From Scylla paramamosain (Eukaryota; Arthropoda; Malacostraca; Decapoda; Portunidae): a DNA stretch of 64,000 nucleotides. The notes under the pieces are model-generated. The model saw only the letters and a program-made list of their open reading frames with translations, did no database searches and had not been told where the DNA came from. Where the stretch lies: the NCBI RefSeq assembly GCF_035594125.1, contig NC_087166.1, positions 17,713,266-17,777,265 on the forward strand, read 5' to 3'. The number at the start of each line of letters is the position of its first letter. The first letter of the stretch is position 1. The translations under genes and the position numbers were made by a program. This document shows positions 11,981 through 34,829 of this stretch, in pieces.

Positions 11981-12429
11981 TATAATACTTAAGAGAAATG
12001 GATTTGCTTTCAATAATAGTATACAAAAGTTCATAAACATAGTATTTTTAAATATTTATAATATTTTTTTTTTTCAAATTTTATCGAAATCTGAATTTTC
12101 TCGAGCATTATATGTTACGAATAAACACATTGATTAAAATAAACATAGATAAGCTACGAAAGATGGAATAACTGGGTCAATTTGTTTTAGCAATTTATTT
12201 ACATTTGTTTTTTTTCTTTTTCTTTTTTTTAGTTTATAAACTGCTACATTCATTTTTTTTTTTTCAACCTATTTCAGCAAGAAATATTATTTAAATGATA
12301 AACCAGTAAGCTAGTTCCGGAGAACTATAACGATAAGTCAGGTTTATTTTGTAATCTACTGTTCCCCACATATAACGATAGGTACTCAGTAGAAATGAGC
12401 TACTCGTGCATGATACGTTTTTTACGTAG

Positions 12430-12478
12430 AGCAACCTATTATTATTGTTATTTTTTCTTTATTATTATCATTATTATT

Positions 12479-12564
<86 letters not shown>

Positions 12565-12597
12565 CATTATCATCATTATTATTATTATTATTATTGT
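12430..12597. repeat. (ATT)n trinucleotide tract
   Basis: About 50 ATT units with a few ATC interruptions. The surrounding 11,976-12,768 region is AT-rich, with T-runs and no recognisable gene. Confidence 0.95.
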
Positions 12598-12767
12598 TCC
12601 TGTTGTTCTTATGAGGATCCCACTTTTTTTTTTTTTACGTTACACGCAACTTCTGTCTTGGGCTGTCCTCTCTTAAATGACTATATTTAACACTTTATAA
12701 ACCTTTCATAATCCTATGTCGTCAACGACCCTCTATTTACGTCCACAGTTAATGGTCAGACAACATA

Positions 12768-12873
<106 letters not shown>

Positions 12874-13241
12874 ATTTTTTTCACAATAACACGACGACAG
12901 GAATTTATTATTTTTTTTTTTTTCAAAAAAAGATAAACTTACCATAACGCAGGCAACTCGAATGCATGTCTCGTTCCCTCTTCCTTCCATACTTCGAACA
13001 GGCGTGCACAGGTACCACTCACAAATTGATTCAAAGACCTGATGTTATATAGTAGTTAATATCAACTATTTCCCATCGCGAAATGTTTTCAGAGCTTTCA
13101 AAACACATAATGGAATTCGTTAATACCATGTAATTTGAAATGTCAAATTGGGCGGAAGTTGATAAGCTGCCATATAGTTTTTTTTTTTTTTTTTTCAACA
13201 TTCCTTGGTAGGTAATGAAGTTCAGAAATATCAAGCAAAAC

Positions 13242-13373
13242 AAAAATTATCACATTAGTTAATGCTCAAAAGTTATGTAGTGAAATTACAGTGTGGGAAA
13301 ATCATTCACCAATATGACGGTAAGGATCCGAGTTTGTCCTTTGTCAAAACAAAAAAAAATATCCATGACCTTT
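13242..13373 (-). repeat. LINE-B 3'-end fragment, copy 1
   Basis: 132 bp that match 14,774-14,890 closely, apart from a 14-bp gap near 13,270. In the second copy this block is the 3' flank of a LINE C-terminal coding region, so both are read as the 3' terminus of one LINE family on the minus strand. Both copies share the same outer end (AATGTGATAATTTTT read on the minus strand), consistent with 3'-anchored retrotransposition. 13,374-13,655 shows nothing recognisable. Confidence 0.6.
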
Positions 13374-13652
13374 CTTCCTTCGGAATCCCCTGGAAATACT
13401 GCCAAATTCACCAAATGACTTAATTTTATACAAATAAATCATTCTGCTAGAGAAAAAAAATCCTTTACGTCATCTGTGTGTTATCAAACCAAATGTTAAA
13501 ATGTTGGATCATTACTGGTGGCCATCATCAGGCAAAGAGAAAAAAAATCTACGCACCTTATCTATGTTTTGGGAAGTATCATCTTGGGAACGACGCTATT
13601 TTCCCTCTCTTCTTTTTTTTTTTTTATTCATGTGAGGGAAAGTGGCCATGAG

Positions 13653-13755
<103 letters not shown>

Positions 13756-13804
13756 AATCCAGGTGCCAGTCGATAAAGGAGAGCCAGAAGGTTTAACCAA
13801 AATT

Positions 13805-14315
13805 AGAGATGTTTTGAAACCTCCCTCTAGAAAAGTTCAAGTCGTAGAAAGTGAGAAAATCAGAAGCAGGCAGTGAGTTCCAGAGTTTACCAGTGAAAGG
13901 GATCAAAAAATGTAAATGCTGGTTTACTCATCCATTAGGGTGGCGGATAGAATAGGGAATGAGAGAAAGTAAAAAGCCTTGTGCAGCAAGGCAGCAGGAG
14001 GAGGAGAGGAATGAAGTTAGTATCATCAGATGAGCAGTAAGCTTGAAAATAGCGGTAAAATACAGCAAAACTGCAGCAATGAGAGAGGGGCTGAAAGGTC
14101 ATTTTCAGGAAAGGTGATAAGACGAATTTTGATTCCATCCTGTTTAGCATAACAGTGTGAGTGAAACATCTCCATGGATAAGATCCCTGTACATAGTATC
14201 CTGGAGGCGGGGGAAACTGGCGGAGACGACGCAGAACACCTAACTACAAGGAAACTGCTTTAGCTATAGATGAAATGTAAGGTTTTCGGTCAAGATTATT
14301 AGTAAAGGACATATT
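13805..14315 (-). pseudogene. LINE-A C-terminal and 3' remnant, diverged
   Basis: The minus strand encodes degraded LINE-A C-terminal blocks: FVLSPFLKM, PLSHCCSFAVFYRYFQA and LLPCCTRLFTFSHSLF near 14,150-13,935, followed by ELTACF-like words. It is more diverged than the 8,064-11,050 copy, so probably an older insertion. The following 14,316-14,646 holds no recognised feature. Confidence 0.75.
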
Positions 14316-14646
14316 ATTATTAGCTTATTGACAAAATTTTCTTATTTACAATCGTGTACGTAAGATGATAAAGCAGACACAATAAAACAATACAAGTACA
14401 ATAAACTTCTCAATAAATTTGTCGAGATAAAACATAATTTCAAATACGTCTGTCTCCCTCTACCAAACAGTTAAGTAAAACAATGTGCAAATATTAAACC
14501 GATAAAAAACAAAATTTCTATATAGTTATGTTCCCCCATCTAAAAAAGATTAAAAAAAAAAAAATGCAACCCACAATTAAAATTTTGTGCAGATAAAAGC
14601 ATAAAGTTATATATCCTTATATCTATGAGTACATTTTTAGTACTTC

Positions 14647-19331
<4,685 letters not shown>

Positions 19332-19427
19332 TATATATATATATATGTATATATATATCCAGTAACTTTGCTTCTTCTTTCCCTCCTTTATTTCAACCGG
19401 ATGGCACCACTGCTATCACATCTATTT
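19332..19427 (+). repeat. Right arm of inverted repeat
   Basis: Exact reverse complement of 17,128-17,223. It contains a short TA run with one TGTA interruption and the first 68 bp of the adjoining LINE-A copy. Confidence 0.9.
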
Positions 19428-21180
19428 CTAAAGCTGAACTCTTCGCTCAAACCTTTGTTAAAAACTACCTTGGACGATTCTGGGCTTGTTCCTCCCTCTC
19501 CTCCACCCTCTGACTACTTCATGCTACCTTTTAAAATTCTTCGCAATGATGTTTTCTATGCCCTCACTGGCCTAAATCCTCGGAAGGCTTATGGACCTGA
19601 CGGGGTCCCTCCTATTGTTCTCCGAAACTGTGCCTCCGTGCTTGCACCTTGCCTAGTCAAACTCTTTCAGCTCTGTCTGTCAACATCTACCTTTCCATCT
19701 TGCTGGAAGTTTGCCTACATTCAGCCTGTTCCTAAAAAGAGTGATCGTTCTAATCCCTCAAACTACCGTCCTATTGCTTTAATTTCATGCCTATCTCAAG
19801 TTTTTTAATCTGTCCTCAACAAGAAGATTCTTAAACATCACTTCACTTCTATCTGATCGCAAGTATGGGTACTGTCAAGGCCGCTCTACTGGTGATCTTC
19901 TGGTTTTCCTTACTGAGTCTTGGTCATCCTCTTTTAGAGACTTTGGTGAAACTTTTGCTGTTGCTTTGGACATGTCAAAAGCTTTTGATAGAGTCTGGCT
20001 CATAGCTTTGATTTCCAGACTAGCTTCCTACGGCTTCTATCCTTCTCTCTGTAACTTCATCTCAAGTTTTCTTTCTGACCATTCTATTGCTGCTGTGGTA
20101 GACGGTCACTGTTTTTATCCTAAATCTATTAACTGTTGTGTTCTTCAGGGTTCTGTCCTGCCACCCACTCTCTTCTTATTATTCATCAAGGACCTTCTAA
20201 GCCAAACTTCTTGTCCTACACTGATGATACCACCCTGCACTTTTCCACGTCTTTTCATAGACGTCCAACCCTTCAGGAAGAAAACATTTCACGCATTGAA
20301 GCCACAGAACGCCTGACTTCTGATCTTTCTAAAATTTCTGACTGGGGCAGAGCAGAGGTGTTGTTTAATGCCTTATAAACTTAATTCCTCTATCTATCAA
20401 CTCGACACAACCTTCCAGACAATTATCCCCTCTTCTTCAATGACACTCAACTGTTCCCCTCTTCTACACTGAATATCCTCGGTCTGTCCTTTACTTATAA
20501 TCTGAACAAGCTTCACATCTCATCTCTAGCTAAAACAACATCTTTGAAGTTAGGTGTTCTGAGACGTCTCCGCCAGTTTTTTTTTTTTTTTTTTTTTCAC
20601 CTCCCCAACTACTAACTCGGTACAAAGGCCTTATAAGGGTCCATGTATGAAGTATGCTTTACATGTCTGAGGGGATTCCATTCGTACCGCTCTTCTAGAT
20701 AGGGTGTAATCAAAAGCTTTTCGTCTCATCAACTCTTCTCATCTAACTGACCGTCTTCAGCTTCTCTCTCATCGTCGCAATGTTGCATCTCTAGCTGTCT
20801 TCTACCGCTATTTTCATGCTAATTGGTCTTCTGATGGTGCTAACTGCATGCTTCCCCCTCCTCCCGCAGCCTAGCTGCACAAGACTTTCTTCTTTCTGTT
20901 ACAGCTATTCTGTCCACCTCTCTAATGCAAGAGTTAACCAGTATTTTCAATCATTCATCCCTTTCTCTGGTAAACTCTGGAACCCCCTGCCTGCTTCTGT
21001 ATATCCACCTTCCTATGACATGAATTTCTTCAAGAGGGAGGTTTCAAGACAGTTATCCTTCAATTTTTTAATACCGCTTTGGACCCTTTTTATGGGACTG
21101 GCATCTCTGTGGGATTTTTTTTTATTTGTTGGATTTTTGTTGCCCTTGGCCAGTGTCCCTCCTACATAAAAAAAAAAAAA
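19356..21180 (+). mobile_element. LINE-A 3' half with poly-A
   Basis: A copy of the Jockey-like family from the RT start to the poly-A (21,168-21,181). Blocks in order: [58 protein letters not shown] and PIALISCLSQVF in one open frame (19,368-19,808), then a frameshift, DMSKAFDRVWLIALISRLAS (19,966 on), VLQGSVLPPTLFLLFI, the catalytic Y-T-D-D near 20,216-20,227 in another frame, a poly-T insertion at 20,579-20,597, and the C-terminal block (SGKLWNPLPASVYPPSYD) to LLPLASVPPT. Broken by at least four frameshifts but with the YxDD intact. Confidence 0.85.
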
Positions 21181-21182
21181 AA

Positions 21183-22672
21183 TGCGCCCGGTCCAGTGTG
21201 GCTGCCGCTTTCTGTCAGACGCAGAGACGCGCTACGCCACCATCGAGCTGGAGGTGTTGACGACGGCCTGGGCGATGCACAAGTGCAGCTACTACCTGAA
21301 GGGGCTGCACCACTTTGAACATGTGACATTTTAAACCACTACACTCTAGACGCTGTGGAGAACCCTCGTCTCCAGCGCCTGAAAGAGAAGCTGTCGCCAT
21401 ACGTGTTCACTATGCAGTAGCGCGCCGGAAAGACGCTCTGCGTCCCTGAAGCGTTGTCCCGGCACCCAGTGGACCACCCAGATAAGGAGGAGGACATGCT
21501 TCGCGATATCTCCGTCCGGGACGCAGTTTCGCTTAGGGCAGTGCGTTCCCTTGCCCAACTCACTCCTGCCATTCTGGAAACTCCGCGACGATCTCTACTG
21601 TGACGCTGACCTCGTGCTCTACGACCCGCGTATCGTAGTTCCGGCGGCGTCACGCAGGTCAGTGCTACAACTCCTGCATGACAGCCACCGCGGGGCTGAG
21701 GCCACGAAGCGTCTTGCGCGGCAGACAGTTTTCTGGCCTGGTATAAATGCAGACATCAACGTCGTGCGCTCCTGCATCGCCTGCCAGACACTGTTACCTA
21801 GTCAGCAACAGGAGGAGTATAATAATGACGACCATCCTAAGCGACCCTTCGCGTCTGTGTCAGCAGATCACTTCTCAGTGGCAGGGAAAACCTTTCTTGT
21901 CATCGCAGACCGTTTGTCCGGTTGGGCGGTCGTCATCCCATGCGGCAAGGACACTACCGCTGCCGCCACCATTCACCAGTTCAGGAGCTGCTTCCGCGAC
22001 TTGGGCGTCCCTGTGCCCCTTAGAACCGACGGTGGACCTCATTTCAGAAGTCGCGCCTTCGAAGGATTCATGACTCGCCACAAAGTGACATCCCCGCACT
22101 ACCCGCAGTCTAACGAGCATGCCGAAGCAGCCGTCAAGTCCGTGAAATACCTGATCATGAAGGTAGCTCCTATGGGCAATATAGACTGCGAAGATTTCGA
22201 CAGGGGCCTCCTGGAAGTCGGCAACACCCCTACCCACAGCGGTCGCTCTCCCGCGCAAATTCTGTACGGCCACCCCCTTCCACCCTGCTTTCTTCCTGGC
22301 CGAATGACGATCCAAGGCGGAGTGCGATCCCCGTGCAGCGCGGCAGGCAGAAGAAGCTATATCCCGCTAAAACCAGCGGGCGGGCTCGCCAGTTGCCCGC
22401 GCGCCACGTCAACCAGGAAGTCCGTGTCCAGGATCCTGTATCTGGCCTCTGGAACAAGGTGGGCATCGTAATGACGCGTGGCAGGTCACAGCAGTTCCAC
22501 GTCCGCCTCCCCAGTGGACGTCTTCTGTGGCGCAACCGTCGCCACTTACGCCCAGCACTCCTCCCTACGGAGGACCCCGAGGGCCACGTATCTGCCGACA
22601 ACAGGCCCAGGACCCACCAGCTCTCCGCCGATTACCCGGTCTCCATGGTCAGGCCAACGGGACTTCACGCTG

Positions 22673-22700
<28 letters not shown>
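21183..22700 (+). mobile_element. Ty3/gypsy pol fragment (RNase H, integrase, 3' end)
   Basis: The 3' part of a Ty3/gypsy element abuts the LINE-A poly-A. The end of RNase H (LSDAETRYATIELEVLTTAW, then HYTLDAVENPRLQRLKEKLS) is at 21,210-21,410, the connector (FTMQ, a stop, RAGKTLCVPEALSRHP) follows to 21,470, and then the integrase. GC-rich codon use contrasts with the AT-rich surroundings. No RT or gag is present, so it is a 5'-truncated or recombined copy. Confidence 0.85.
21551..22325 (+). pseudogene. Ty3/gypsy integrase
   Basis: DNA integration enzyme of the gypsy fragment. The frame extends back through the connector (LRAVRSLAQLTPAILET). The zinc-binding part is visible as LLHDSHRGAEATKRLARQ and CIACQ (Cys pair; the upstream His pair is shortened to H-x-x-H). 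The catalytic core has ASVSADHF (Asp), LRTDGGPHF (Asp) and QSNEHAEAAVKSVKYL (Glu), so the DDE triad is complete. It continues to GRSPAQILYGHP. A frameshift near 22,325 moves the C-terminal domain (VNQEVRVQDPVSGLWNKVGI, ending near 22,701) into another frame. Confidence 0.85.
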
Positions 22701-23595
<895 letters not shown>

Positions 23596-23754
23596 AAAGC
23601 AAAATTGGGATATGAAAATAACATGAAAAAAAATCATACATGTCATTGCATAAGGAAATAAATTTTTCTTTTATGAAAATGTTGCATTTACCAAGAGAAG
23701 CGTGAAGAAAAAATGTAGAAAATATATAAGAAAGAAAAATTATGGTCCACCTTC

Positions 23755-26880
<3,126 letters not shown>

Positions 26881-29078
26881 TACAAAAAAAAAAAAAAAAC
26901 ACTCATAATTTAGGTTCTGTTAATATATATTCGTTTCCCATAATGGGTACTTTGCATGCATTTTATCTTTTTGGTACTTATCAAGCTCAAGGACACTCAA
27001 AACATACGTTTTTCATAATGCTCTGTTTTTCCTTAAGGGCCGCTTTGCATGTGTTTTAGCGTTTTGGTACGTAAAGAAGGTGAAAAACACTGGAGACACG
27101 TTTTCCATGATATTGTTTTGTTTTCCTATGTAGGGCGTTTTCAATGCTGTTTAATGTTTGAACGCCTAATACACTCATAAACACCCAAATGACACGTTTC
27201 TTGTAATGTTGTTATCCCATATAGGGTGCTTTACATGCATGTTAGCGTTTTGGTACATAACAAGCAAAAAAAACACTCAAACACCTTTTTGTTAATGTTG
27301 TTCAGTTTCTCCAGAAAACGTGTTTTATATGCGTTTTAGCTTTTTTATAAGTAAGAAGCTAAAAAACATTGAAAACACACTATTTTAATAAAGTTGTTTT
27401 GTTTTCCAATATAGCTTGTTATCCATGCTTTTTAGGTTTTTGGTACGTAAGAAACCGAAAAGCACTCAAAAGACACGTTTATATTGTTTTCTTTTCTCTT
27501 AAAGGGTGCTTTGCAAACACTTTAGCGTTTTCGTACCTAAGAAACACAAAAACACACATATTACACGTTTTTAGCATTTTTTTTTTCTGATTAATCTAGT
27601 AGCTTTCTATGCATTTTGGCGTTTTGCTCCCTAACATGGTGGTAGTCGCTCATAATTTTTGGTAAATTCGTTCTGTTTCTCCATATAGAGTGCTATTCAT
27701 GTGTTTTAGGTTTTTGGTAGCTAAGGTGAAAATCACTGATATCACTGTTTTCTGTTAATATCATTTCGTTTCCCATACTGGGTACTTTACATGTATTTTG
27801 AGCATTTTGGTACCTAACAGGATCCAAGACACTCAAAGATCCCGTTTTTTATAATGTTATTGTCTTTTCCCGTAAAGGGTGTTTTGCATTTGTTTTAGCG
27901 TTTTGATACGTAAGAAGCTCAAAAACACTCTAAAGACACGATTTTGATGAAGTTTTCTTTTCCAGTATAGCGTGTTTTTCATGATTTTTTTTTTCCGATT
28001 TAGAAGCTGAAAAGCACTCTTTTTTTTTTTTAATCCAATACAGGGTGCTTTGCATACACTTTAGCCTTTTGGTACCTGAGAATTCCCCTCCCCCCCCCAA
28101 AAAAAAAAATAAATAAATAAAAATAAATAAATAAACTGAAAAATAAAATAAATAAATAAATAAAATAAATGTTTTTAGGAATTTTATTAAGATTCTTCTT
28201 ATAGGGATTTTCTTTTTTTTGCATTTTGGAGTTTTGGTCCCTAACATGGTGGTAATCACTCACAATCCGCTTTTTTTGTAATGTCGTTGTCTTTCTCCAT
28301 ACAGAGTGATATTCATGTGTTTTTGCGTTTTGGTACCTAAGAAATTGAAAAACACTGATAATATATGTTTCCGTTAATATCGTTTCGTTTCCCATAATGG
28401 AAACTTTGTAGGCATTTTTAGCGTTTTTGTATCTAGCAAGCTGAAAAAAAATACTTAAAAGAAACGTTTTCGAGAGTGTTGTTTTGTTTTCCCATATAAA
28501 ACATTTTCTATGATTTTTATTGTTTTGGTGCCTAATACGGTCTTTAAAGAAAAATGGACAAGTTTCTGGTAATGTCGTCTTATTACCCAATATTGGGTGC
28601 TTTTCATGCATTTTGGCGTTTTAGTAACAGTCAGACTCAAAAGACTCGAAACACACATTTTTTGGTAATGTTCTTCTGTTTCTCCAGAAATGGATTTTGT
28701 ATGTGCTTTATTTTTTTGGTTCGGAAAAAAAAAAAAACTCAAAGCCACGATTTTGATAAAGTGATTTTGTTTTCCAGTATTGCGTGATTTCCGTGCTTTG
28801 TAGCGTTTTGGTATGTAAGACGGTGAAAAACACTAAAAATATGTTTTTGGTAATATTGTTTCTTTAACAATGAAGGATGCCTTGCATCCACTTTAGCGTT
28901 CTGACATCTATTGCTTTTAGCAATATTGTTCAAATTATTTTTAAACGGTGCTTTATATGCATTTCGGCATTTTGATCCCTAAAATCGAGGTAATCTCTCA
29001 TCATACACATTTTAGGTAATGTTGTTCTGCTTAGCCATATAAAGTGATATTCATGTGTTTTAGCGTTTTGTTAGATAA

Positions 29079-29812
<734 letters not shown>

Positions 29813-30062
29813 TATTCCATGAATTTTAGCATTTTCGTGCCTAATTCACTCATAAACACCGAAATGGAAATGGCACGTTTCTGGTAATAACGTCTCATTA
29901 CCCCATATAGGATTATTTGCATGCATTTTGGCGTTTTGAAGTTCCGATTCTTCGTATACGATGCTTTTTATGCATTTTTGCGTTTTAATCCCTAATATGG
30001 TGGTAATCGCTTGTAATATACCTTTTCTTCGTAATGTTATTCTGTTTCTCCATATAAATTGT

Positions 30063-30572
<510 letters not shown>

Positions 30573-31019
30573 ATTTAGGTACGTAGAAAGCCCAAAAGCA
30601 CTCAAAAGACAAGGTTTTGAAAATGTTGTTTTGTTTTCTCATGCTTTTTTTTTTTTATAGCCCATATAGGGTGATTTTCATGCATTTTGGCATTTTGTAC
30701 CTTATAAACTCAAAAGCACTCAAAATATGTTTTTGTTGATGATATTCTACTTATCCAGAAAGGAATTTTTGTATGTGATGTATGGTTTTTGTACGTAAAA
30801 AGGTAAAATAACTCAAACGACACGATTTAGATGTTCTTTTGTTTTCCAATATACCGTGTTTTCCATTTTATTTATTTTTTTTTTTAGCGTTTTGGTACCT
30901 AAGAAAAAAAAACTCTTAATGCACGATTCTGTTAATATCGTTTTCTTTCTCATACTGGTTACTTTTCATGCATTTTTACCGCTTTAGTGTCTAATAACCT
31001 CAAAAACACTCAAGATATA

Positions 31020-31724
31020 TGTCATGGATCGGTCTCCTTACACTTTAACACCTGCTGATCACATGTGACTCCTGGTTGAGTCCTTAGGTAGACTAGGGTA
31101 GGACACTCAAAAGAAAGCACAGTCATAAATCTTTGACTTATATTTACACACTAACTACAACAAAGGCCTGGCTAGCTATGGCTACACTCAGTGGCACACA
31201 GAAAGAAATACCTATTCCTCCGGAAGTAAGGCCAATGCCCGGTCCTTCTACGTTGTGAGAGCACAGCTTTTACGTTAAGTTACTGGATCACGGAGGTAAT
31301 TAGCCGGCACTATATTCTGTATCACTCTGCCGCACAAGGAGCGACGACCACGTGGTCGCTGGGTGACTGGATATGCGCTCGAGTACAGGCCTTACCACAA
31401 ATATATCACCCAAGGCGTTCCCCTGGTGTACTCACTCCTCTAGTCTGCTTCGATGAAAGCCAGCTTCGTCGGTCAGGGCTTCGGCTTACCGCTGCACCAC
31501 GCTGTCCTTTCTGCAGGCTGTTTCGGGTGGAGTCGAGGAGGGCACGTCTTGGGCGCTGGATGACCCGGCCGGGAGTGAGACCTGGCGAGGTCGTGACCCG
31601 CTCACCTGGGCCTACGCGCATTGATACAGATTCCGCCCACCTGCCCGCATGGCAAATGGTTCTTTCCTGTGATAGGGCGGTAATTTATTGCCCTCTCAAA
31701 ATCTAGTGCTCCTGTGCTCTCACA
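31020..31724 (-). repeat. Putative 3' LTR of the Gmr1-like element
   Basis: On the minus strand the block begins TGTGAGAGCACAGG at 31,724 and ends ATCCATGACA at 31,020, the TG...CA borders expected of an LTR, right where satellite sequence resumes. There is no second LTR to confirm the borders. Confidence 0.5.
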
Positions 31725-32574
31725 TTACCCCATACAAACGAGGATTTTTTCCGGAAAGAAAAAAATTCTAAGCCTAACTAGCGATCAACGGGTGTGTGTA
31801 GACTAAAAGGGTCTTCGGGTGGAAGCTCAGGTGGCTCATGAGGGTAAAACGCCGTATTTTCGTTAAGAATCTTGCTTAGGGGAAAAAACTCCTGAACCAG
31901 CTGAACCTTCCCGTGCCTTTCGCACGACGAAATATCGTCAGACTTAAACCGCCCTCCTATTGTTATGTACGAGTATGTTTATGTATAACATAACGGAGTG
32001 TAGGTGTTCGAGTGTACGTATTGTATGTGTAAGAGACACGCAGACGCTACACGAACACGGAGCGGTGTCTTCGGATTCATCTTGGGGAAGACGCGGCGTG
32101 GTGACACTCCTCTCTGGGAGACACGAGCGTGTTCTGAACGGCCTTCAGGTCGGGGTTGGCTTCAGAGCCCCTCAGCTAACCAAGAGAAAATTTAGTGTCT
32201 TCATAATACCATATACATCTCATATTCAAACACAGGACACAAGTGACAACTCATCCTGTAGTTGGGGTGTAGTAGTGTAGGTGGTTACTCGTCTCGCGGG
32301 GCCACCACATACCCTGGTCCACACTCTTTCTCTCCCGGCACCTGGAAGACGTCCTCCATAAGGATGCTGCTGCTGCTGCTAGGGGCGAAACTGGGGTGAT
32401 TATGTGCAGGTACCCACACATTTCCTCAAAGTAGGGACACCTGGTGCTGGAATGGATAAGCATTATGCATGACATGTAAACATAGGTACACTCCTTCAGA
32501 CCGATCTAGAAAATTAACTTAGTTATCTACCAGACGCATGGCAAGATCATCTCTTTACTGATGGTGAAGAGGTA
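31725..32574 (-). other. Pol C-terminal tail and unresolved insert
   Basis: The minus strand at 31,958-31,785 has a coherent peptide-like frame (RFKSDDISSCERHGKV; NTAFYPHEPPELPPEDPF) that may be the C-terminus of the polyprotein. Between it and RNase H (31,959-32,574) is sequence with LTR-like features (TGTTATGTACGAG at 31,959) that could be a nested solo LTR. Its second border was not found. Confidence 0.35.
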
Positions 32575-33123
32575 CTACTCGCTCGTCTCAGCCGAGGCGC
32601 TAGTTCCTTCTAGAAGGCGAGACAGCACGTCGGCCCCGACATTGTCTCGGCCACGGATGTACTGAACTCGCATCTGAAATTGTTGCAAATACTCGTACAG
32701 AGCCCATCTCATTATTCGGGAGTTTGCATTCTTAGAGGTACGCAGTGACTCCAGGGGCATGTGGTCTGTCTGCAATACAAACTCATCCCCGTATAAGTAG
32801 AAGTAGAATTTCTTTATTCCGTCTACTACGGCGAGTAGTTCACGTTCTACCGTGCTGTAGTTCTTCTCTGCCGGTTTGAGCTTCCTGCTGTGATAGGCCA
32901 AGGGGAAGATGTCACCATCCTTTTCCTGCAGCAACACAGCACCCAAACCTTCACAGGATGCATCGGTCTTAAGTACAAAGGGCTTTGTAGGGTCAGGCAA
33001 CTGTAGGATAGGTTCCTTGCACAGCAAGGACTTCAGTGCCTTGAATGATCTGTCCTCGCGGGGGCCCCACTCAACCTTGTTTGGTGCTCTTTTCTTAACA
33101 AGCTCATAGAGCGGCAGCGCCAC
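32575..33123 (-). pseudogene. RNase H domain of the Gmr1-like element
   Basis: Ty3/gypsy RT connection and RNase H, which removes the RNA strand during reverse transcription. It shows LPLYELVKKRAPNKVEWG, then FVLKTDASCEGLGAVLLQ (catalytic Asp), KNYSTVERELLAVVDGIKKF (catalytic Glu), FVLQTDHMPLESL (Asp) and QYIRGRDNVGADVLSR (His replaced by Arg/Asp context, final Asp present). A segment of about 25 residues that normally joins RT to this domain is replaced by a CACAGAG-rich low-complexity stretch at 33,124-33,185, so RT and RNase H are no longer in one frame. Confidence 0.85.
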
Positions 33124-33206
33124 TCTTTGTGTGTCTTTGTGCTCTGTGCTCTGTCACTCTGTGATCTTTGTCTCTTTGTGTGGGGAACAGGAGCTTCCTT
33201 TATTTT

Positions 33207-34829
33207 CTAAACTTTGTCCTCCAAGCAAAGGCACTGTCCTTGATTCACCTTGTGGCCTAGGTATTCGACATCTGCCTTGGCCATCTCACACTTGCTCGGC
33301 TTAACCGTCATGTTGACGTCTCTGAGTTTATCTAGGACCGTACGTAACAGTCTTACATGGTCCTCCAAATCCGTAGAATGAATCAGTACGTCATGTACGA
33401 AAACCTCGACCCCATTCAGGTCACCTAGTACCTGTCTTATTCGGCGGTTGAAAACAGTGGGAGAACTGGCAAGGCCGAAAGGAGGGACCCGATATTGATA
33501 AAGGCCTCTGTGGGTGGCAAAAGCCGTTATTTTCCTTGACTCAGGATCAAACGGGATCTGAAAGAATCCTTTCGTGAGGTCCAGTTTGCTAAACAGCCTG
33601 GAGTGCGACAGCCTGCTAAATATCTCCTGTTGGTCGAACATGGGCTCTGCGTCTATTTGTGTTACTGCGTTAACCCTTCGGAAGTCGCCGCAGATCCTAA
33701 CATTACCGCCTTTCTTACGTACGACGACCACAGGACTACAGTACGGAGAATCGGATCTCTCGATAATGCATAAGTCCTCCATTTCTTTTATTTCCTCAAC
33801 CACAGCATCCCTAAGCTGCAGAGGGACCTGATAGGGTTTCACCTTCACTGGTTTCCTGTTCGTTAGAGTGATCCTGTGGGGCGCCACCCGGGCCACGCGA
33901 GGCTTGTCAGAAAAGACCTCCGTGTATTCACCCAGAAGATTCTTTATTATCGATACGTCCTTAGGTGACAGCCTTTCAGATAATGCGACGTCATCTACAA
34001 TCTCGGTCTGACGCTTTTGTATAGTGAGTGGACCGTCTCCTACGTCCTCTACATCGTGAATCACGGCCGCACTGCATTTGATCTCACCTTCCTCTTTCGC
34101 AGCTGTTGAAAGGGAAAAAATACCACGCACGGCTTCCAAACAGGCGGCCTTGTCTTCAGCATATGCTGGTTCCTGAGCGCCAGCGCTACCAGAGATGGCA
34201 GGCGCATGATACTCCTTAAGCATGTTAATGTGAACACGTTTCCGTTTTCCATCAATCAGTACAACATAATTTAAATCGAGGATGCGCTCTAGGACCTCAT
34301 AAGGCCTCTTCCACTGCGCCGGCAACTTATTATGAGCAGTGGGTAGGAGTACTAAGCACTCGTGGCCAGGCTGCAGGGTGCGTAGTCGCGCATTCCGATC
34401 ATAATGAGCCTTTTGTACCTCCTGGGCCTTCAGGAGTTCTTCCTTGGCCATACGATAGGTTTTCCTATGTCTGCCAGCCAGGTTTATAACGTACTCGTAT
34501 GTTGTACGTACCTCCGGACTTGGCACGTCCTCGTCCCATAGCTCTCTCAGCACTTGGAGTGGACCGCGCACTGCTCTCCCGTAGAGTAGCTCGAAAGGTG
34601 AGAACTTCAGTGTACTCTGTGGTGCTTCCCTGTATGCGAACAGGAGAGGAGCCACAAATCTCAGCCATTCCTTGGGTTGCTTGGCGGCCAGCCGCTTGAG
34701 CATTTTCTTCAGTGTGCCGTTGAACCTTTCGCACAGACCATTACACATGGGATGCCAGGGTGTCGTGTTAAAGCCCTTCACAGAGAGAATCCTAAACGTC
34801 TCGTCCATCATGGTAGACGTAAACTGAGT
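33207..34829 (-). pseudogene. Integrase C-terminus and reverse transcriptase of the Gmr1-like element
   Basis: One open stretch of about 535 codons. It starts within the integrase core (residue 1 lies just after the second catalytic Asp) with HPMCNGLCERFNGTLKKML (catalytic Glu), FSPFELLYGR and the GPY/F-like end (RPYEVLERILDLNYVV). After a variable linker (residues 210-285) comes the RT: VKVKPYQVP, CIIERSDSPYCSPVVVVRKK, VRICGDFRRVN, FSKLDLTKGFFQIPF (first catalytic Asp), TVFNRRI and VEVFVHDVLIHS. The last should read Y-V-D-D; here it is F-V-H-D, so a catalytic Asp has become His. It ends at HKVNQGQ before a frame break. Confidence 0.9.

Noticed and set aside
12445..12690. Ile- and Tyr-rich frames at the (ATT)n tract
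   Set aside because: Products of a trinucleotide microsatellite.
31406..31621. Arg- and Pro-rich minus-strand frame within the putative LTR
   Set aside because: Lies inside the LTR block and has no motif; likely a chance frame in GC-rich DNA.
32004..32280. Plus-strand frames between RNase H and the LTR
   Set aside because: No motif; they lie in the unresolved insert that may be a solo LTR.
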